DNA from: an uncultured Acidobacteriota bacterium | GTDB lineage: Bacteria; Acidobacteriota; Blastocatellia; Pyrinomonadales; Pyrinomonadaceae | DNA: 64,000 nt | Direction of reading: 5' to 3' | Assembly (NCBI GenBank): GCA_937873515.1 | Contig: CALMYB010000013.1 | Span: forward strand, 372,001 to 436,000 | In this document: positions 37,418 through 45,258 of the stretch, piece by piece | Position numbering within the stretch: position 1 is the first letter of the stretch | Layout: each line of letters opens with the position of its first letter | Notes under the pieces: model-generated | Told to the model about the DNA's origin: nothing | Seen by the model: only the letters and a program-made list of their open reading frames with translations | Database searches by the model: none | Program-made: the position numbers and the translations under genes

Positions 37418-39166
37418 ATGACTGTCAGAGTGAGATTCGCCCCGTCGCCGACGGGTTACCTGCATATCGGTTCGGCACGGACCGCGTTGTTCAATTACCT
37501 TTACGCACGGCACACGGGCGGGAAGTTTCTCCTTAGGATCGAAGACACAGACCTTGCACGCTCGACCGACGAATCGACGCGTTCGATTCTCGATGGCTTG
37601 AAATGGCTCGGGTTCGCGCCCGACGAAGAGATCGTTTTCCAGTCGAACAATGCGGACAAACATCGCGAGGCAGCGCGTCGTCTTCTTGCAGAAGGCAAGG
37701 CGTACCGCGACTTCACACCAAAGGCCGAGCCGAGCGACGCGAATGTAAAAGACGTGATCAAAGAGCGTGCTCGCCAGCAAGGCGCCGAGAAGAATTTCCG
37801 CGATAATCCGTATCGCGAATTGTCGAGCGAAGAGTCTGATGTACGTGCCGCGGCGGGCGAGCCATTCGCGATCCGCCTGAAAGTACCCGACGTCAGAACC
37901 GGGAGCGATAGCGACCGGGTTCTTAAGACGTCGTTCGAGGACGGCGTTTACGGCCTGCAGGAACGCGACTACGCTGAGACCGAGGACCTCGTTCTTCTGC
38001 GTTCGGACGGCCATCCGCTTTACAATCTTGCGGTCGTTTGCGATGACATCGAGATGCAGATCACGGACGTCATTCGCGGGCAAGATCACCTTACGAATAC
38101 GCACAAACAGTTGCTCATCTACAAGGCTCTTGGCGTCGAACCACCGCGTTTTGCCCACTTGCCGCTCATAATGGCGCCCAACAAGGGCAAGCTTTCGAAA
38201 CGCAAGCACGGCGAGGTCGTTTCGATGACCACGTACCGCGATGCGGGCTTTGTCGCGGCGGCGTTCAGGAATTTTCTTGCGCTGCTCGGCTGGTCAGCGG
38301 GCGAGGAGAAAGAGATCTATTCGCTAGACGAACTGATAAAGAAATTCACGCTCGAGGGCATTCATCGCTCGAACGCCGTATTCAACTTTCACGAGGGCGA
38401 CCCGAAACGCTGGACCGACGATAAGGCGATCTGGATGAACGCCGAATACATCCGGACGATGCCATTGAGCGATCTTCTGCCGCTTGTAAAAAATGAACTA
38501 AAGGCAAACAAGCTCTGGCGTGAAGAGTACGAGCCGGACGGCCGTGCACTTATGACGTCGATATCTTCGACAAGCGCGCAGGCCTTTGAGTCATCGACCG
38601 AGATCAGCGACCGGCCCGAATCGATCGCCATCGACCGGCCGCGTCACGGCTCGCATGATTGGTTCGTGCAAACGATCGATCTGATCCGAGCAAGGTTCTT
38701 TACTTTGAAAGACTTTTCGACGCAGGGAAGAGCGTATTTCAGTGAGGACTACGATTTCGACCCGGCGGCCGTTGCGAAGAACCTGACGAAATTTCCCGAC
38801 CTGCAGGAATGGCTGCCGGAACTCGCTGCCCGGTTCGAAGCCGAACTCGGCGATTCGGAGGCGGAAACACGACCGGTAGGGAGTGTGTTCTTCTCACGGG
38901 AAACACCCGAGGCGGCCTCGGAACAAACGCCCGCGCTGCCGCTCACCGATGCATGCTGCTCTGATCGTTTTTTCGAATCCAACATCGAGACGGTCGTAAA
39001 GGCGTTCACGGAAGAAAAGGGCACGAAACTCGGCGTCATTATGAACGGCGCGCGGACACTTCTCACCGGCGTCGCGGTCGGCCCGTCAATGCTCTCGGTC
39101 TTCGAGACCGTCGGCCTCGAACGCACACTGATGCGCCTAAGAAGCAAGGTCGCGTGGTACAGCTAG
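37418..39166 (+). CDS. gltX: Glutamyl-tRNA synthetase (enlarged)
   Basis: 582 residues from ATG 37418; typical enzymes are about 470-490. Class I motifs: HIGSA at 16-20 (HIGH) and KLSKRKHG near 259 (KMSKS). Catalytic core motifs LRIEDTDLARS, LYNLAVVCDDIEMQITDVIRG and EGIHRSNAVFNF are normal. The surplus comes from two segments in the anticodon-binding half: about residues 377-408 (TSISSTSAQAFESSTEISDR onward, low complexity) and about 478-517 (EAETRPVGSVFFSRETPEAA onward). The C-terminal FTEEKGTKLGVIMNGARTLL is conserved. Charges tRNA-Glu (and possibly tRNA-Gln). Confidence 0.95.
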   Translation: MTVRVRFAPSPTGYLHIGSARTALFNYLYARHTGGKFLLRIEDTDLARSTDESTRSILDGLKWLGFAPDEEIVFQSNNADKHREAARRLLAEGKAYRDFTPKAEPSDANVKDVIKERARQQGAEKNFRDNPYRELSSEESDVRAAAGEPFAIRLKVPDVRTGSDSDRVLKTSFEDGVYGLQERDYAETEDLVLLRSDGHPLYNLAVVCDDIEMQITDVIRGQDHLTNTHKQLLIYKALGVEPPRFAHLPLIMAPNKGKLSKRKHGEVVSMTTYRDAGFVAAAFRNFLALLGWSAGEEKEIYSLDELIKKFTLEGIHRSNAVFNFHEGDPKRWTDDKAIWMNAEYIRTMPLSDLLPLVKNELKANKLWREEYEPDGRALMTSISSTSAQAFESSTEISDRPESIAIDRPRHGSHDWFVQTIDLIRARFFTLKDFSTQGRAYFSEDYDFDPAAVAKNLTKFPDLQEWLPELAARFEAELGDSEAETRPVGSVFFSRETPEAASEQTPALPLTDACCSDRFFESNIETVVKAFTEEKGTKLGVIMNGARTLLTGVAVGPSMLSVFETVGLERTLMRLRSKVAWYS

Positions 39167-39241
39167 TTTGACGGTTTTGGAACTTTCGTCTCCTGAGCGC
39201 GTTCACTTGGTTGAAAAGTAACCGAAAAAAGGAGTTCTCCT

Positions 39242-39769
39242 ATGAAAACAATCAAAGTAATCGTTTTGGCGGCCGTTGTCCTTGGTGCCTTCGTAGCAGT
39301 GAACGCTCAAGATAGAGCGACGGTGCAGGCATATGAATCCTGGAGGGCGGAGATCGCAAAGGAGCACGGCGGCAGCATGCCAGACCATTACGCTCTTGCG
39401 TCCGTCACGCAGCGGAAGAGTGCAACGCAGGCTTCCATTGCCTTTCTTGCGGTCGGAAGAATGCCCTCCCTGAATTTGGCGATCTGTCCGCTGACGATCA
39501 CGCGCGATGCGAACGGCAAGGTCGCGAACGTCAAACGCGGTGAGCAAGTATTTGCAAAGCAAGATCTCGGCGAAGGTTCTCAAAATACGCGTTCCGACCT
39601 CGCAACAGTGTTGCCCGTCAATGCCGAGAACAACGCGATCGAGGTCAAGTGGACCTTTCTCGCGGAGGGCAAGCCAGCCGAGCAGACGATGATCCTGCCG
39701 CTCGAAAACGCTCCAAGATCGAGCGTAATGGGGATCACGGGCCCCGTTGGGGATACAGCTTCGCGGTAG
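39242..39769 (+). CDS. Small exported protein, unknown function
   Basis: 175 residues; AGGAG 8 nt before the ATG. MKTIKVIVLAAVVLGAFVAV and following residues form a signal peptide with a cleavage site after VNAQ. The mature part has no recognised domain; it contains alternating polar/hydrophobic strands such as IEVKWTFLAEGKPAEQTMIL. The 3' end overlaps the convergent Lrp gene by 35 bp. Function unknown. Confidence 0.75.
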   Translation: MKTIKVIVLAAVVLGAFVAVNAQDRATVQAYESWRAEIAKEHGGSMPDHYALASVTQRKSATQASIAFLAVGRMPSLNLAICPLTITRDANGKVANVKRGEQVFAKQDLGEGSQNTRSDLATVLPVNAENNAIEVKWTFLAEGKPAEQTMILPLENAPRSSVMGITGPVGDTASR

Positions 39770-40223
39770 CCAAGGCGTCGGGTAACTCCGACAACTCCAC
39801 CGTACGGCGTTTTACCGGGGATGAGAGGACTATCGTCGTTGTGGTGATGCCGTAGGGCGTGAGGCGGTCGATCACGTCCTGCAGGTGTTCGACGGAGGCG
39901 ACGGCGATCTTCATAATGAACGAATCTTCACCCGTGCCGCGATGACATTCGAGAACCTCGTTCGAGCTTTCTGCGACCTCGATGATGTGGCTGTAATCGA
40001 CGCCCGTGATGCTCATCCTCACGAACGCGAGGATCGGTAAGCCCACTCGGGCGGTATCGACCTCGGCGCGATAGCCGCAGATGATCTTCGAATCCTCAAG
40101 TTTGCGGACGCGCTCGATGACGGCGGGCGTTGTAAGGCCGACCTGCCGGCCAAGCTCCGCGTAGCTTGTCCGTGCGTCTTCTTGAAGGATGCGAAGCACC
40201 TTTTGGTCGATCTCATCGAGCAT
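39735..40223 (-). CDS. Lrp/AsnC family transcriptional regulator
   Basis: 162 residues. N-terminal winged helix DQKVLRILQEDARTSYAELG, RQVGLTTPAVIERVRKLEDS, then the RAM effector domain (ILAFVRMSITGVDYSHIIEV, CHRGTGEDSFIMKIAVASVE). It is divergent from phhA with 175 bp between the starts, the position expected for a regulator of phenylalanine hydroxylase (as PhhR or Lrp-type regulators are elsewhere). Effector probably an aromatic amino acid, by inference. Confidence 0.94.
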   Translation of the reverse strand: MLDEIDQKVLRILQEDARTSYAELGRQVGLTTPAVIERVRKLEDSKIICGYRAEVDTARVGLPILAFVRMSITGVDYSHIIEVAESSNEVLECHRGTGEDSFIMKIAVASVEHLQDVIDRLTPYGITTTTIVLSSPVKRRTVELSELPDALATAKLYPQRGP

Positions 40224-40398
40224 CGCTTTCTATTCTAAGGTAATCGCCACTCGTTTACTAACAAAATATGTTAAAGCCGGCTCTTTGCCTCATAATTCCC
40301 ATTCAAATTTCAGATGGGGTCAATTAAAATAGATTATTTAGGACAAACAACGCCGCTTGGATCGTTTCGGGCGGCACAAACTCACGGGGAGGAATCTA

Positions 40399-41316
40399 AT
40401 GACCATGGCCCTAACCGAATCAGCCGCAACGCCCACGGATGCCGACTTTGCTTCGACAGCCGCCGCGACGACAGCAACACAACTCCCGGAATTTCGCGAC
40501 CTTAAGTTTGAGAACATCAACGAGCTTCATCTCGATCACCCGGGAGCAAACGATCCCGAATACCGCGAACGACGAGACTACATCGCATCCCTTGCTAAAC
40601 GCTTTCGCGAAACTGGCGAGGTTACGGATGTCGATTACACCGAGCAGGAGCAGGAGATCTGGCAATACGTTGCAAAGCGCTTAGAAGAGCTGCATGAAAA
40701 GCATGCGTCACCCTTCTACTTAAAGGCAAAACGCGACCTCGGTATCACCAACGAACGGATACCGCAGTTGACGGAGATGAATCGCCGCTTGAAGGAGTTG
40801 ACCGGCTTTCGGCTTGCGCCGATCGAGGGACTGGTAGAGACTCGCGGCTTCCTTTCGTGGCTGGGTTACCGCGTAATGCTCTCGACGCAGTACATACGCC
40901 ATCATTCGCGGCCGGATTACACGCCCGAACCCGACGTCGTACACGAATCGATCGGACACATTCCGATGTTCACGAATCCGAACTTTGCCGAATTCTCACA
41001 GTCTATCGGCTTGGGCGCTCAGCGTGCGACCGATCGGCAGATCGAGGAGCTTGGCCGGCTTTATTGGTTCACGGTCGAATTCGGCCTGGTAGAACACGAA
41101 GGCGGCATCAAGGCTTACGGAGCGGGACTTCTGTCGTCGTTCGGAGAACTCGAGAACGCATTCTCCGAGAATGTCGAACGTCGTCCGTTCGATCTCGAGA
41201 AGGTCATCGACACGCCCTACGATTACAGCGATATGCAGCCGATCCTCTATGTCATTCCCTCGTATGCCGAGCTCAAGGACGTAACGAGGAAGTATATCGA
41301 AAGTATCGGGAAATAG
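40399..41316 (+). CDS. phhA: Phenylalanine 4-monooxygenase
   Basis: 305 residues from ATG 40399 (GGAGG 5 nt upstream). Iron ligands HESIGH (His-x4-His) and the Glu in [15 protein letters not shown]; also [20 protein letters not shown] and [11 protein letters not shown], the conserved pterin-dependent aromatic hydroxylase core. N-terminal ~45 residues are Ala/Thr-rich and variable. Converts Phe to Tyr with tetrahydrobiopterin and O2, the first step of the catabolic set completed by hppD and hmgA in this window. No dehydratase (PCD) gene is seen nearby. Confidence 0.95.
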   Translation: MTMALTESAATPTDADFASTAAATTATQLPEFRDLKFENINELHLDHPGANDPEYRERRDYIASLAKRFRETGEVTDVDYTEQEQEIWQYVAKRLEELHEKHASPFYLKAKRDLGITNERIPQLTEMNRRLKELTGFRLAPIEGLVETRGFLSWLGYRVMLSTQYIRHHSRPDYTPEPDVVHESIGHIPMFTNPNFAEFSQSIGLGAQRATDRQIEELGRLYWFTVEFGLVEHEGGIKAYGAGLLSSFGELENAFSENVERRPFDLEKVIDTPYDYSDMQPILYVIPSYAELKDVTRKYIESIGK

Positions 41317-41350
41317 TTGCCTTATCGGACAACTTTTGATAGACTAGGGT

Positions 41351-41692
41351 ATGGGAAATGACGTTAGGGAGGTTATCTTTTTCAAACGCTACTTTGATGA
41401 GTTTTTTGATAAGCAGCCGAAAAAGGTTCAGGAGAAACTTTACCATTCTATAAAGCTGCTGAAGACCATTCCCAAGCTTCCGCGAGAGCATCTGAAGGCG
41501 TTGCCCGGCACCGATGGTTTGTTGGAAATGCGAACTCAGCTAGGAAGTAACATTTACCGAGTCTTCTGCTTCTTCGATAAGGGAAATATCGTTGTTCTGA
41601 TGAATGGCTTTCAAAAGAAAACGCAAAAGACGCCACGGAATGAGATCAAGCTGGCCTTGAAGATCAGAGAGGAATACTATGCCGAGAAATAA
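41351..41692 (+). CDS. RelE/HigB-like toxin (Gp49 type)
   Basis: 113 residues. REVIFFKRYFDEFFDKQPKK, HLKALPGTDGLLEMRTQLGS and YRVFCFFDKGNIVVLMNGFQ, KKTQKTPRNEIKLAL are the hallmarks of the phage-derived Gp49-like/HigB RNase family. Would cleave mRNA at the ribosome when free. Toxin-first order and a 14-bp overlap with the XRE antitoxin gene fit the HigBA pattern. It begins 34 bp after phhA stops. Confidence 0.92.
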   Translation: MGNDVREVIFFKRYFDEFFDKQPKKVQEKLYHSIKLLKTIPKLPREHLKALPGTDGLLEMRTQLGSNIYRVFCFFDKGNIVVLMNGFQKKTQKTPRNEIKLALKIREEYYAEK

Positions 41693-41981
41693 CAATATCA
41701 GAACGTTGGACGATTTTGCTGACGAGAAATTCGGCAAGCGAGGCAGTGTCCGTCGTGAGATCGTAGAGCGCGGATTTGAGGAATTCAGGCTTGGCTTCTT
41801 GATCCAGGAAGCTCGCAAGAAGAAAGGAATGACGCAGCAGGAGCTTGCCGAAAAGGCCGGGACGAACAAGGCGTATATCTCGCGCGTTGAGAATGATATC
41901 AAGGATGTCCGCATTTCTACGCTTCGCAAGATCGTAGAGTCCGGCCTCGGCGGCAAACTGGAGTTGGCAGTTAAGTTGTAG
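41679..41981 (+). CDS. HigA-like XRE-family antitoxin
   Basis: 100 residues. The C-terminal HTH_3 domain is at ~48-95 (IQEARKKKGMTQQELAEKAG, TNKAYISRVENDI). N-terminal ~45 residues (DDFADEKFGKRGSVRREIVE) are the toxin-binding part. Binds and neutralises the upstream toxin and probably represses the pair. Overlaps the toxin gene by 14 bp. The next gene starts 7 bp after its stop. Confidence 0.92.
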   Translation: MPRNNNIRTLDDFADEKFGKRGSVRREIVERGFEEFRLGFLIQEARKKKGMTQQELAEKAGTNKAYISRVENDIKDVRISTLRKIVESGLGGKLELAVKL

Positions 41982-41988
41982 AAAAGAG

Positions 41989-43191
41989 ATGTTGAAGAAA
42001 CTTTTTATATTGGTCTTTGTTGGGATATTGGGCGTCGTCTTTGCGTCGTCGCTCTTCGGGCAGGAGGCCGACCCGCTGCTCGCTCCTGGTACGACGGTCC
42101 CATTCAGCGTTGATGGTGACAGGTCGGCAACCTTCAGCGTTGATCTCGCTGCGGATGGTTTTGCCGAGTTCAAATGGACCGCAAGTGAAGACAGCGATAT
42201 ATTTTTCCAGATCGCGGACAGTTCGGGAAAGGTCGAGCAGAAGGGCGATTCGGGCTGGTTGAAGTCCGCGTATTTCGTAGCTCCGAAGCCAGGCGTCTAT
42301 TCGATAAAACTCTTTCTCGATCCGAGAGCAGAAGACAAGAAGGAGCGGAGCGGTTCTTTGACCTACCGCAATGCCTTCACGATGCCGCCGCGGGGGAAGC
42401 TGAAGGCTTCGCGAAACGTCGCCGGTTATAAGGTCGAGCTTGTGGACGTCCCGGATACGGATGACTCGCCCGGCGATTCCTTTGTGATCGTAAAGAAAGC
42501 CGGTGTGATGAAGAACCTCCTTCACAGCGACTTCAGCTCGCCGATAATGGGATATTCATTCTCGGGAACGGTCGAAAAGAATGCACCTGCTTCCGAAAGG
42601 CGCGTTGCGGCTCTGATCAACAATACGCCGGACAAGACGGGCGACGGCAACCCGGACGTGATGCTCGAATATTACTCCGGCGGAGCTCATTGCTGTACGA
42701 CGTATTATTTCATCGAACTTCCGAAGAGCGGTCCGGTCGCGATTCGCGAGGTCGATACCGGCAACGCCGGAATGATGCCGATCGGCAAAGCCTCTGCGGG
42801 CGGATTGCGTTTTGAAACGGCAGATAACGCGTGGGCGTACTGGAATATGTCGTTCGCGGGGTCGCCGATGCCGTCCGTCATCCTCGAATTCAAAGACGGC
42901 GTCGCGAAACCGAATTTTGCCCTGATGAAAAAGCCGGCGCCGAGCATGGCCGTTCTGAAAAAAAAGGCCGCTGCGGCCCGTAAGAAGATCTCGAACGATC
43001 CCTACACGGAGCCGTCGATGGATTTCGAAGATGCATTCTGGAGCGAGATGATCGACCTGATCTTTACGGGCCACGAAAAGCTCGCTTGGGAGTATTTCGA
43101 TATGGTCTGGCCGAAAGCTAAGCCGGGAAAGGAAAAATTCCTCGCGGACTTTAAGGAAGTATTGGCGGACAGTTACTACGGTTCAAGATAA
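41989..43191 (+). CDS. Exported protein of unknown function
   Basis: 400 residues. Signal peptide MLKKLFILVFVGILGVVFASSLFG. Residues ~30-115 resemble a pre-peptidase C-terminal type beta-sandwich (TVPFSVDGDRSATFSVDLAA, PKPGVYSIKLFLDPR). The following part contains PDKTGDGNPDVMLEYYSGGA HCC, a calcium-loop-like aspartate-rich turn as in FG-GAP/VCBS proteins, and two adjacent Cys. The C-terminal helix-rich third is unassigned. Only 7 bp behind the antitoxin gene, perhaps read through with it; function unknown. Confidence 0.78.
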   Translation: MLKKLFILVFVGILGVVFASSLFGQEADPLLAPGTTVPFSVDGDRSATFSVDLAADGFAEFKWTASEDSDIFFQIADSSGKVEQKGDSGWLKSAYFVAPKPGVYSIKLFLDPRAEDKKERSGSLTYRNAFTMPPRGKLKASRNVAGYKVELVDVPDTDDSPGDSFVIVKKAGVMKNLLHSDFSSPIMGYSFSGTVEKNAPASERRVAALINNTPDKTGDGNPDVMLEYYSGGAHCCTTYYFIELPKSGPVAIREVDTGNAGMMPIGKASAGGLRFETADNAWAYWNMSFAGSPMPSVILEFKDGVAKPNFALMKKPAPSMAVLKKKAAAARKKISNDPYTEPSMDFEDAFWSEMIDLIFTGHEKLAWEYFDMVWPKAKPGKEKFLADFKEVLADSYYGSR

Positions 43192-43228
43192 TGATCGACC
43201 TGCAACTCGACCGTGCAGGGATTGAAGG

Positions 43229-43249
43229 AGTTACCAATTTTTGGTAACT
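43229..43249. promoter_or_regulatory. Operator-like palindrome before parD
   Basis: AGTTACCAA (43229-43237) and TTGGTAACT (43241-43249) form a perfect 9-bp inverted repeat with a TTT spacer, 20 bp before the parD start: the expected place for ParD autorepression. Confidence 0.7.
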
Positions 43250-43268
43250 TTGGATATGGAGGATGAGC

Positions 43269-43520
43269 ATGAATAGAAACACTTCTGTATCACTTGGAAC
43301 TTATTTTGATCAGTTTGTCAGCGAACAGGTGTCGGCGGGCAGGTACAAGAATATCAGCGAAGTTATACGCGCCGGGCTTCGCCTGTTGGAAGACGAAGAA
43401 AGCAGGGCGGCCGCCCTTAGAAATGCAATTCTCGAAGGGTTGAACAGCCCGAGGGTCGAGAGCTTTGATCTTGACGAACATCTTGCAGGATTAAAGGCCC
43501 AAAAACGGAAGAATGGCTAG
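43269..43520 (+). CDS. ParD-family antitoxin
   Basis: 83 residues from ATG 43269, which has GGAGG at 6 nt; an ATG two codons earlier overlaps the Shine-Dalgarno. Ribbon-helix-helix N-terminus NTSVSLGTYFDQFVSEQVSA, GRYKNISEVIRAGLRLLEDE matches ParD exactly; the C-terminal tail binds ParE. Overlaps the toxin gene by 8 bp. The palindrome upstream is a likely self-operator. Confidence 0.94.
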   Translation: MNRNTSVSLGTYFDQFVSEQVSAGRYKNISEVIRAGLRLLEDEESRAAALRNAILEGLNSPRVESFDLDEHLAGLKAQKRKNG

Positions 43521-43860
43521 ATCTATCCTGAGGCAAAAAGCAATTGATGACCTTAGCGATATTTGGAATTATACGGAATCAACATGGTCAGAAAGTCAGG
43601 CGGACAAATACTACGGAATGATCAAAACCGCGTGCAAAGAATTGGCAAAAGGTAAAGTGAGCGGAAGAAAATTTGATGATATAAGCGACGGCCTCTTAGG
43701 TTACGGCGTCGGGAAGCACATTATCTTTTATCAACAGATCTCAAATAAAGAGATCGAAGTCGTGAGAATTCTGCACGAACGGATGGATCTAAAGAACAGG
43801 TCAAAGACTAATGATTTCAAGCTCCGCAGGAGCGGAATATTAATAGAAGGATCCGCTTAG
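43513..43860 (+). CDS. ParE-family toxin with repeat-derived C-terminal tail
   Basis: 115 residues; ParE toxins are usually near 95-100. RQKAIDDLSDIWNYTESTWS, SQADKYYGMIKTACKELAKG, RKFDDISDGLLGYGVGKHII and IEVVRILHERMDLKNR are the ParE fold ending at the usual RILHxRMD motif. The last ~15 residues (FKLRRSGILIEGSA) are encoded by a copy of the dispersed GCTCCGnAGGAGCGGAAT repeat at 43821-43846. Probably poisons gyrase when free, as studied ParE proteins do; whether the tail alters activity is unknown. Confidence 0.92.
   Translation: MARSILRQKAIDDLSDIWNYTESTWSESQADKYYGMIKTACKELAKGKVSGRKFDDISDGLLGYGVGKHIIFYQQISNKEIEVVRILHERMDLKNRSKTNDFKLRRSGILIEGSA
43821..43846. repeat. GCTCCGCAGGAGCGGAAT repeat inside parE 3' end
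   Basis: Matches the arm of the palindrome modules at 33.6-34.5 kb (GCTCCGTAGGAGCCGAATGT there; GCTCCGCAGGAGCGGAATAT here). It is translated as the C-terminus of the ParE-like toxin. Confidence 0.7.
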
Positions 43861-43865
43861 GATAT

Positions 43866-43909
43866 AGAAGATACATCACGTTTAGTTTTACGGCCGCAAT
43901 GCGAAGCAG
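43866..43909 (+). pseudogene. Remnant of hppD 5' end
   Basis: 44 bp matching 44018-44061 inside hppD at 40 of 44 positions. In the hppD frame it reads [17 protein letters not shown] where intact hppD reads [14 protein letters not shown], so a Glu codon has become TAG. It lies directly between parE and hppD, suggesting that the toxin-antitoxin cassette arrived by an event that duplicated the gene start. Confidence 0.75.
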
Positions 43910-43986
43910 ATGGTGTGGGCAATGCTGAACCCGACGCCGAAACCACAAAAACAGATAGGATATATTCAGGGAAAGAAGAAGCGATC

Positions 43987-45177
43987 ATGACAGAACAAAA
44001 GAATCCATTAGGGCTTAAGAAGATACATCACGTTGAGTTTTATGTCGGCAATGCGAAGCAGGCCGAGTTCTATTATCGGAAGGCGTTCGGGTTTTCGCGT
44101 GCGGCCTATTCGGGTCTTGAGACCGGCAACCGCGAGACGACGAGCTATTTGATGCGGCAGACGAATATCAATTTCGTCTTGACGACGCCGATGGGGCCGG
44201 AGCACCCGGCTGCAGAGCATATCAAACAGCACGGAGACGGCGTAAAGGACATCGCGTTCTACGTCGAGGATGCCGACCACGCCTTTAATGAGGCGGTAAA
44301 ACGCGGAGCTCGTCCGGTCGTCGAACCACGCGATCTTGCGGACGATAACGGCTCTGTCCGCCATGCGGCGATCGGAACGTACGGCGACACGATCCACTCG
44401 CTCATCTCGTATAGTGATGGTCGGAAATCCGGCTCTAATGGTAATGGTACGGAGAACCACCCCGTCGCCGATGCGGCGACACCCCTCCTTCGTAAGGATG
44501 GGAGCTACTTGTATTCCGGGCCGTTCCTTCCCGGCTTTATCGAACATAAGGTCGAAGGCGATGCGACCGGCATAATGCTCGTCGATCACATCGTCGGAAA
44601 CGTCGAGTTGGGGAAGATGAACGAATGGTGCGATTTCTATCGCGATGTGATGGGCTTTCACCGCTACATCACGTTCGATGACAAGGACATCTCGACCGAG
44701 TATTCGGCCCTGATGTCGATCGTGATGAGCGACGGCCAGCACAATATCAAGTTCCCTATCAACGAACCTGCCGAAGGAAAGGGCGGCAAGTCGCAGATAC
44801 AGGAATATATCGATTTTTACCGATCGGCCGGTGCTCAGCACATCGCGCTTCTTTGCCGCGACATTCTTCACACCGTCGGCAAACTGCAGGAGAACGGAAT
44901 CGAGTTCCTGCGGGTTCCCGACACGTATTATGACGAGATTCCGAAACGCGTAGGCGAGATCGACGAGGACATCGAAGACCTAAAACGCCTCGGCATCCTT
45001 GTCGATCGCGACGACGAAGGCTATCTGCTCCAGATATTCACAAAACCGGTCGAAGACCGCCCGACCGTCTTCTTCGAGATCCTCCAGCGAAAAGGCTGCA
45101 AAGGCTTTGGCAAAGGCAACTTTAAGGCGCTGTTTGTTTCTATAGAAGAAGAACAACGTCGTCGAGGCAACCTATAA
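43987..45177 (+). CDS. hppD: 4-hydroxyphenylpyruvate dioxygenase (with in-frame hairpin insert)
   Basis: 396 residues from ATG 43987 ([20 protein letters not shown]). Two VOC domains: N-terminal [18 protein letters not shown]-terminal with the Fe(II) ligands in VDHIVGNV (His), [11 protein letters not shown] (His) and TVFFEILQR (Glu), and the [18 protein letters not shown] tail. Converts 4-hydroxyphenylpyruvate to homogentisate. Residues about 156-173, in the linker between domains ([19 protein letters not shown]), are encoded by a 55-bp palindromic element also found in hmgA. Followed by a good terminator. Confidence 0.96.
   Translation: MTEQKNPLGLKKIHHVEFYVGNAKQAEFYYRKAFGFSRAAYSGLETGNRETTSYLMRQTNINFVLTTPMGPEHPAAEHIKQHGDGVKDIAFYVEDADHAFNEAVKRGARPVVEPRDLADDNGSVRHAAIGTYGDTIHSLISYSDGRKSGSNGNGTENHPVADAATPLLRKDGSYLYSGPFLPGFIEHKVEGDATGIMLVDHIVGNVELGKMNEWCDFYRDVMGFHRYITFDDKDISTEYSALMSIVMSDGQHNIKFPINEPAEGKGGKSQIQEYIDFYRSAGAQHIALLCRDILHTVGKLQENGIEFLRVPDTYYDEIPKRVGEIDEDIEDLKRLGILVDRDDEGYLLQIFTKPVEDRPTVFFEILQRKGCKGFGKGNFKALFVSIEEEQRRRGNL
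44452..44506. repeat. In-frame 55-bp double-hairpin element, copy A (in hppD)
   Basis: Starts GAGAACCACCCCGTC and ends GGATGGGAGCT. Hairpin 1 is GTCGCCG-ATG-CGGCGAC (perfect 7-bp stem); hairpin 2 is CCCCTCCTT-CGT-AAGGATGGG with one mismatch. Same length and ends as copy B. Confidence 0.85.
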
Positions 45178-45203
45178 GAGCGCCGAAACTTTAAGGTCGT
45201 ACG

Positions 45204-45234
45204 AAGCCTTGCCCCTCGGGGCAGGGCTTTTTTT
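45204..45234 (+). terminator. Rho-independent terminator after hppD
   Basis: GCCTTGCCCC-TCG-GGGCAGGGC forms a 9-10 bp stem with one G-T pair, followed by seven T. It ends the phhA-to-hppD strand run 27 bp after the hppD stop. Confidence 0.9.
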
Positions 45235-45258
45235 ATCCATCGTTTCTCGCGGTGATCG

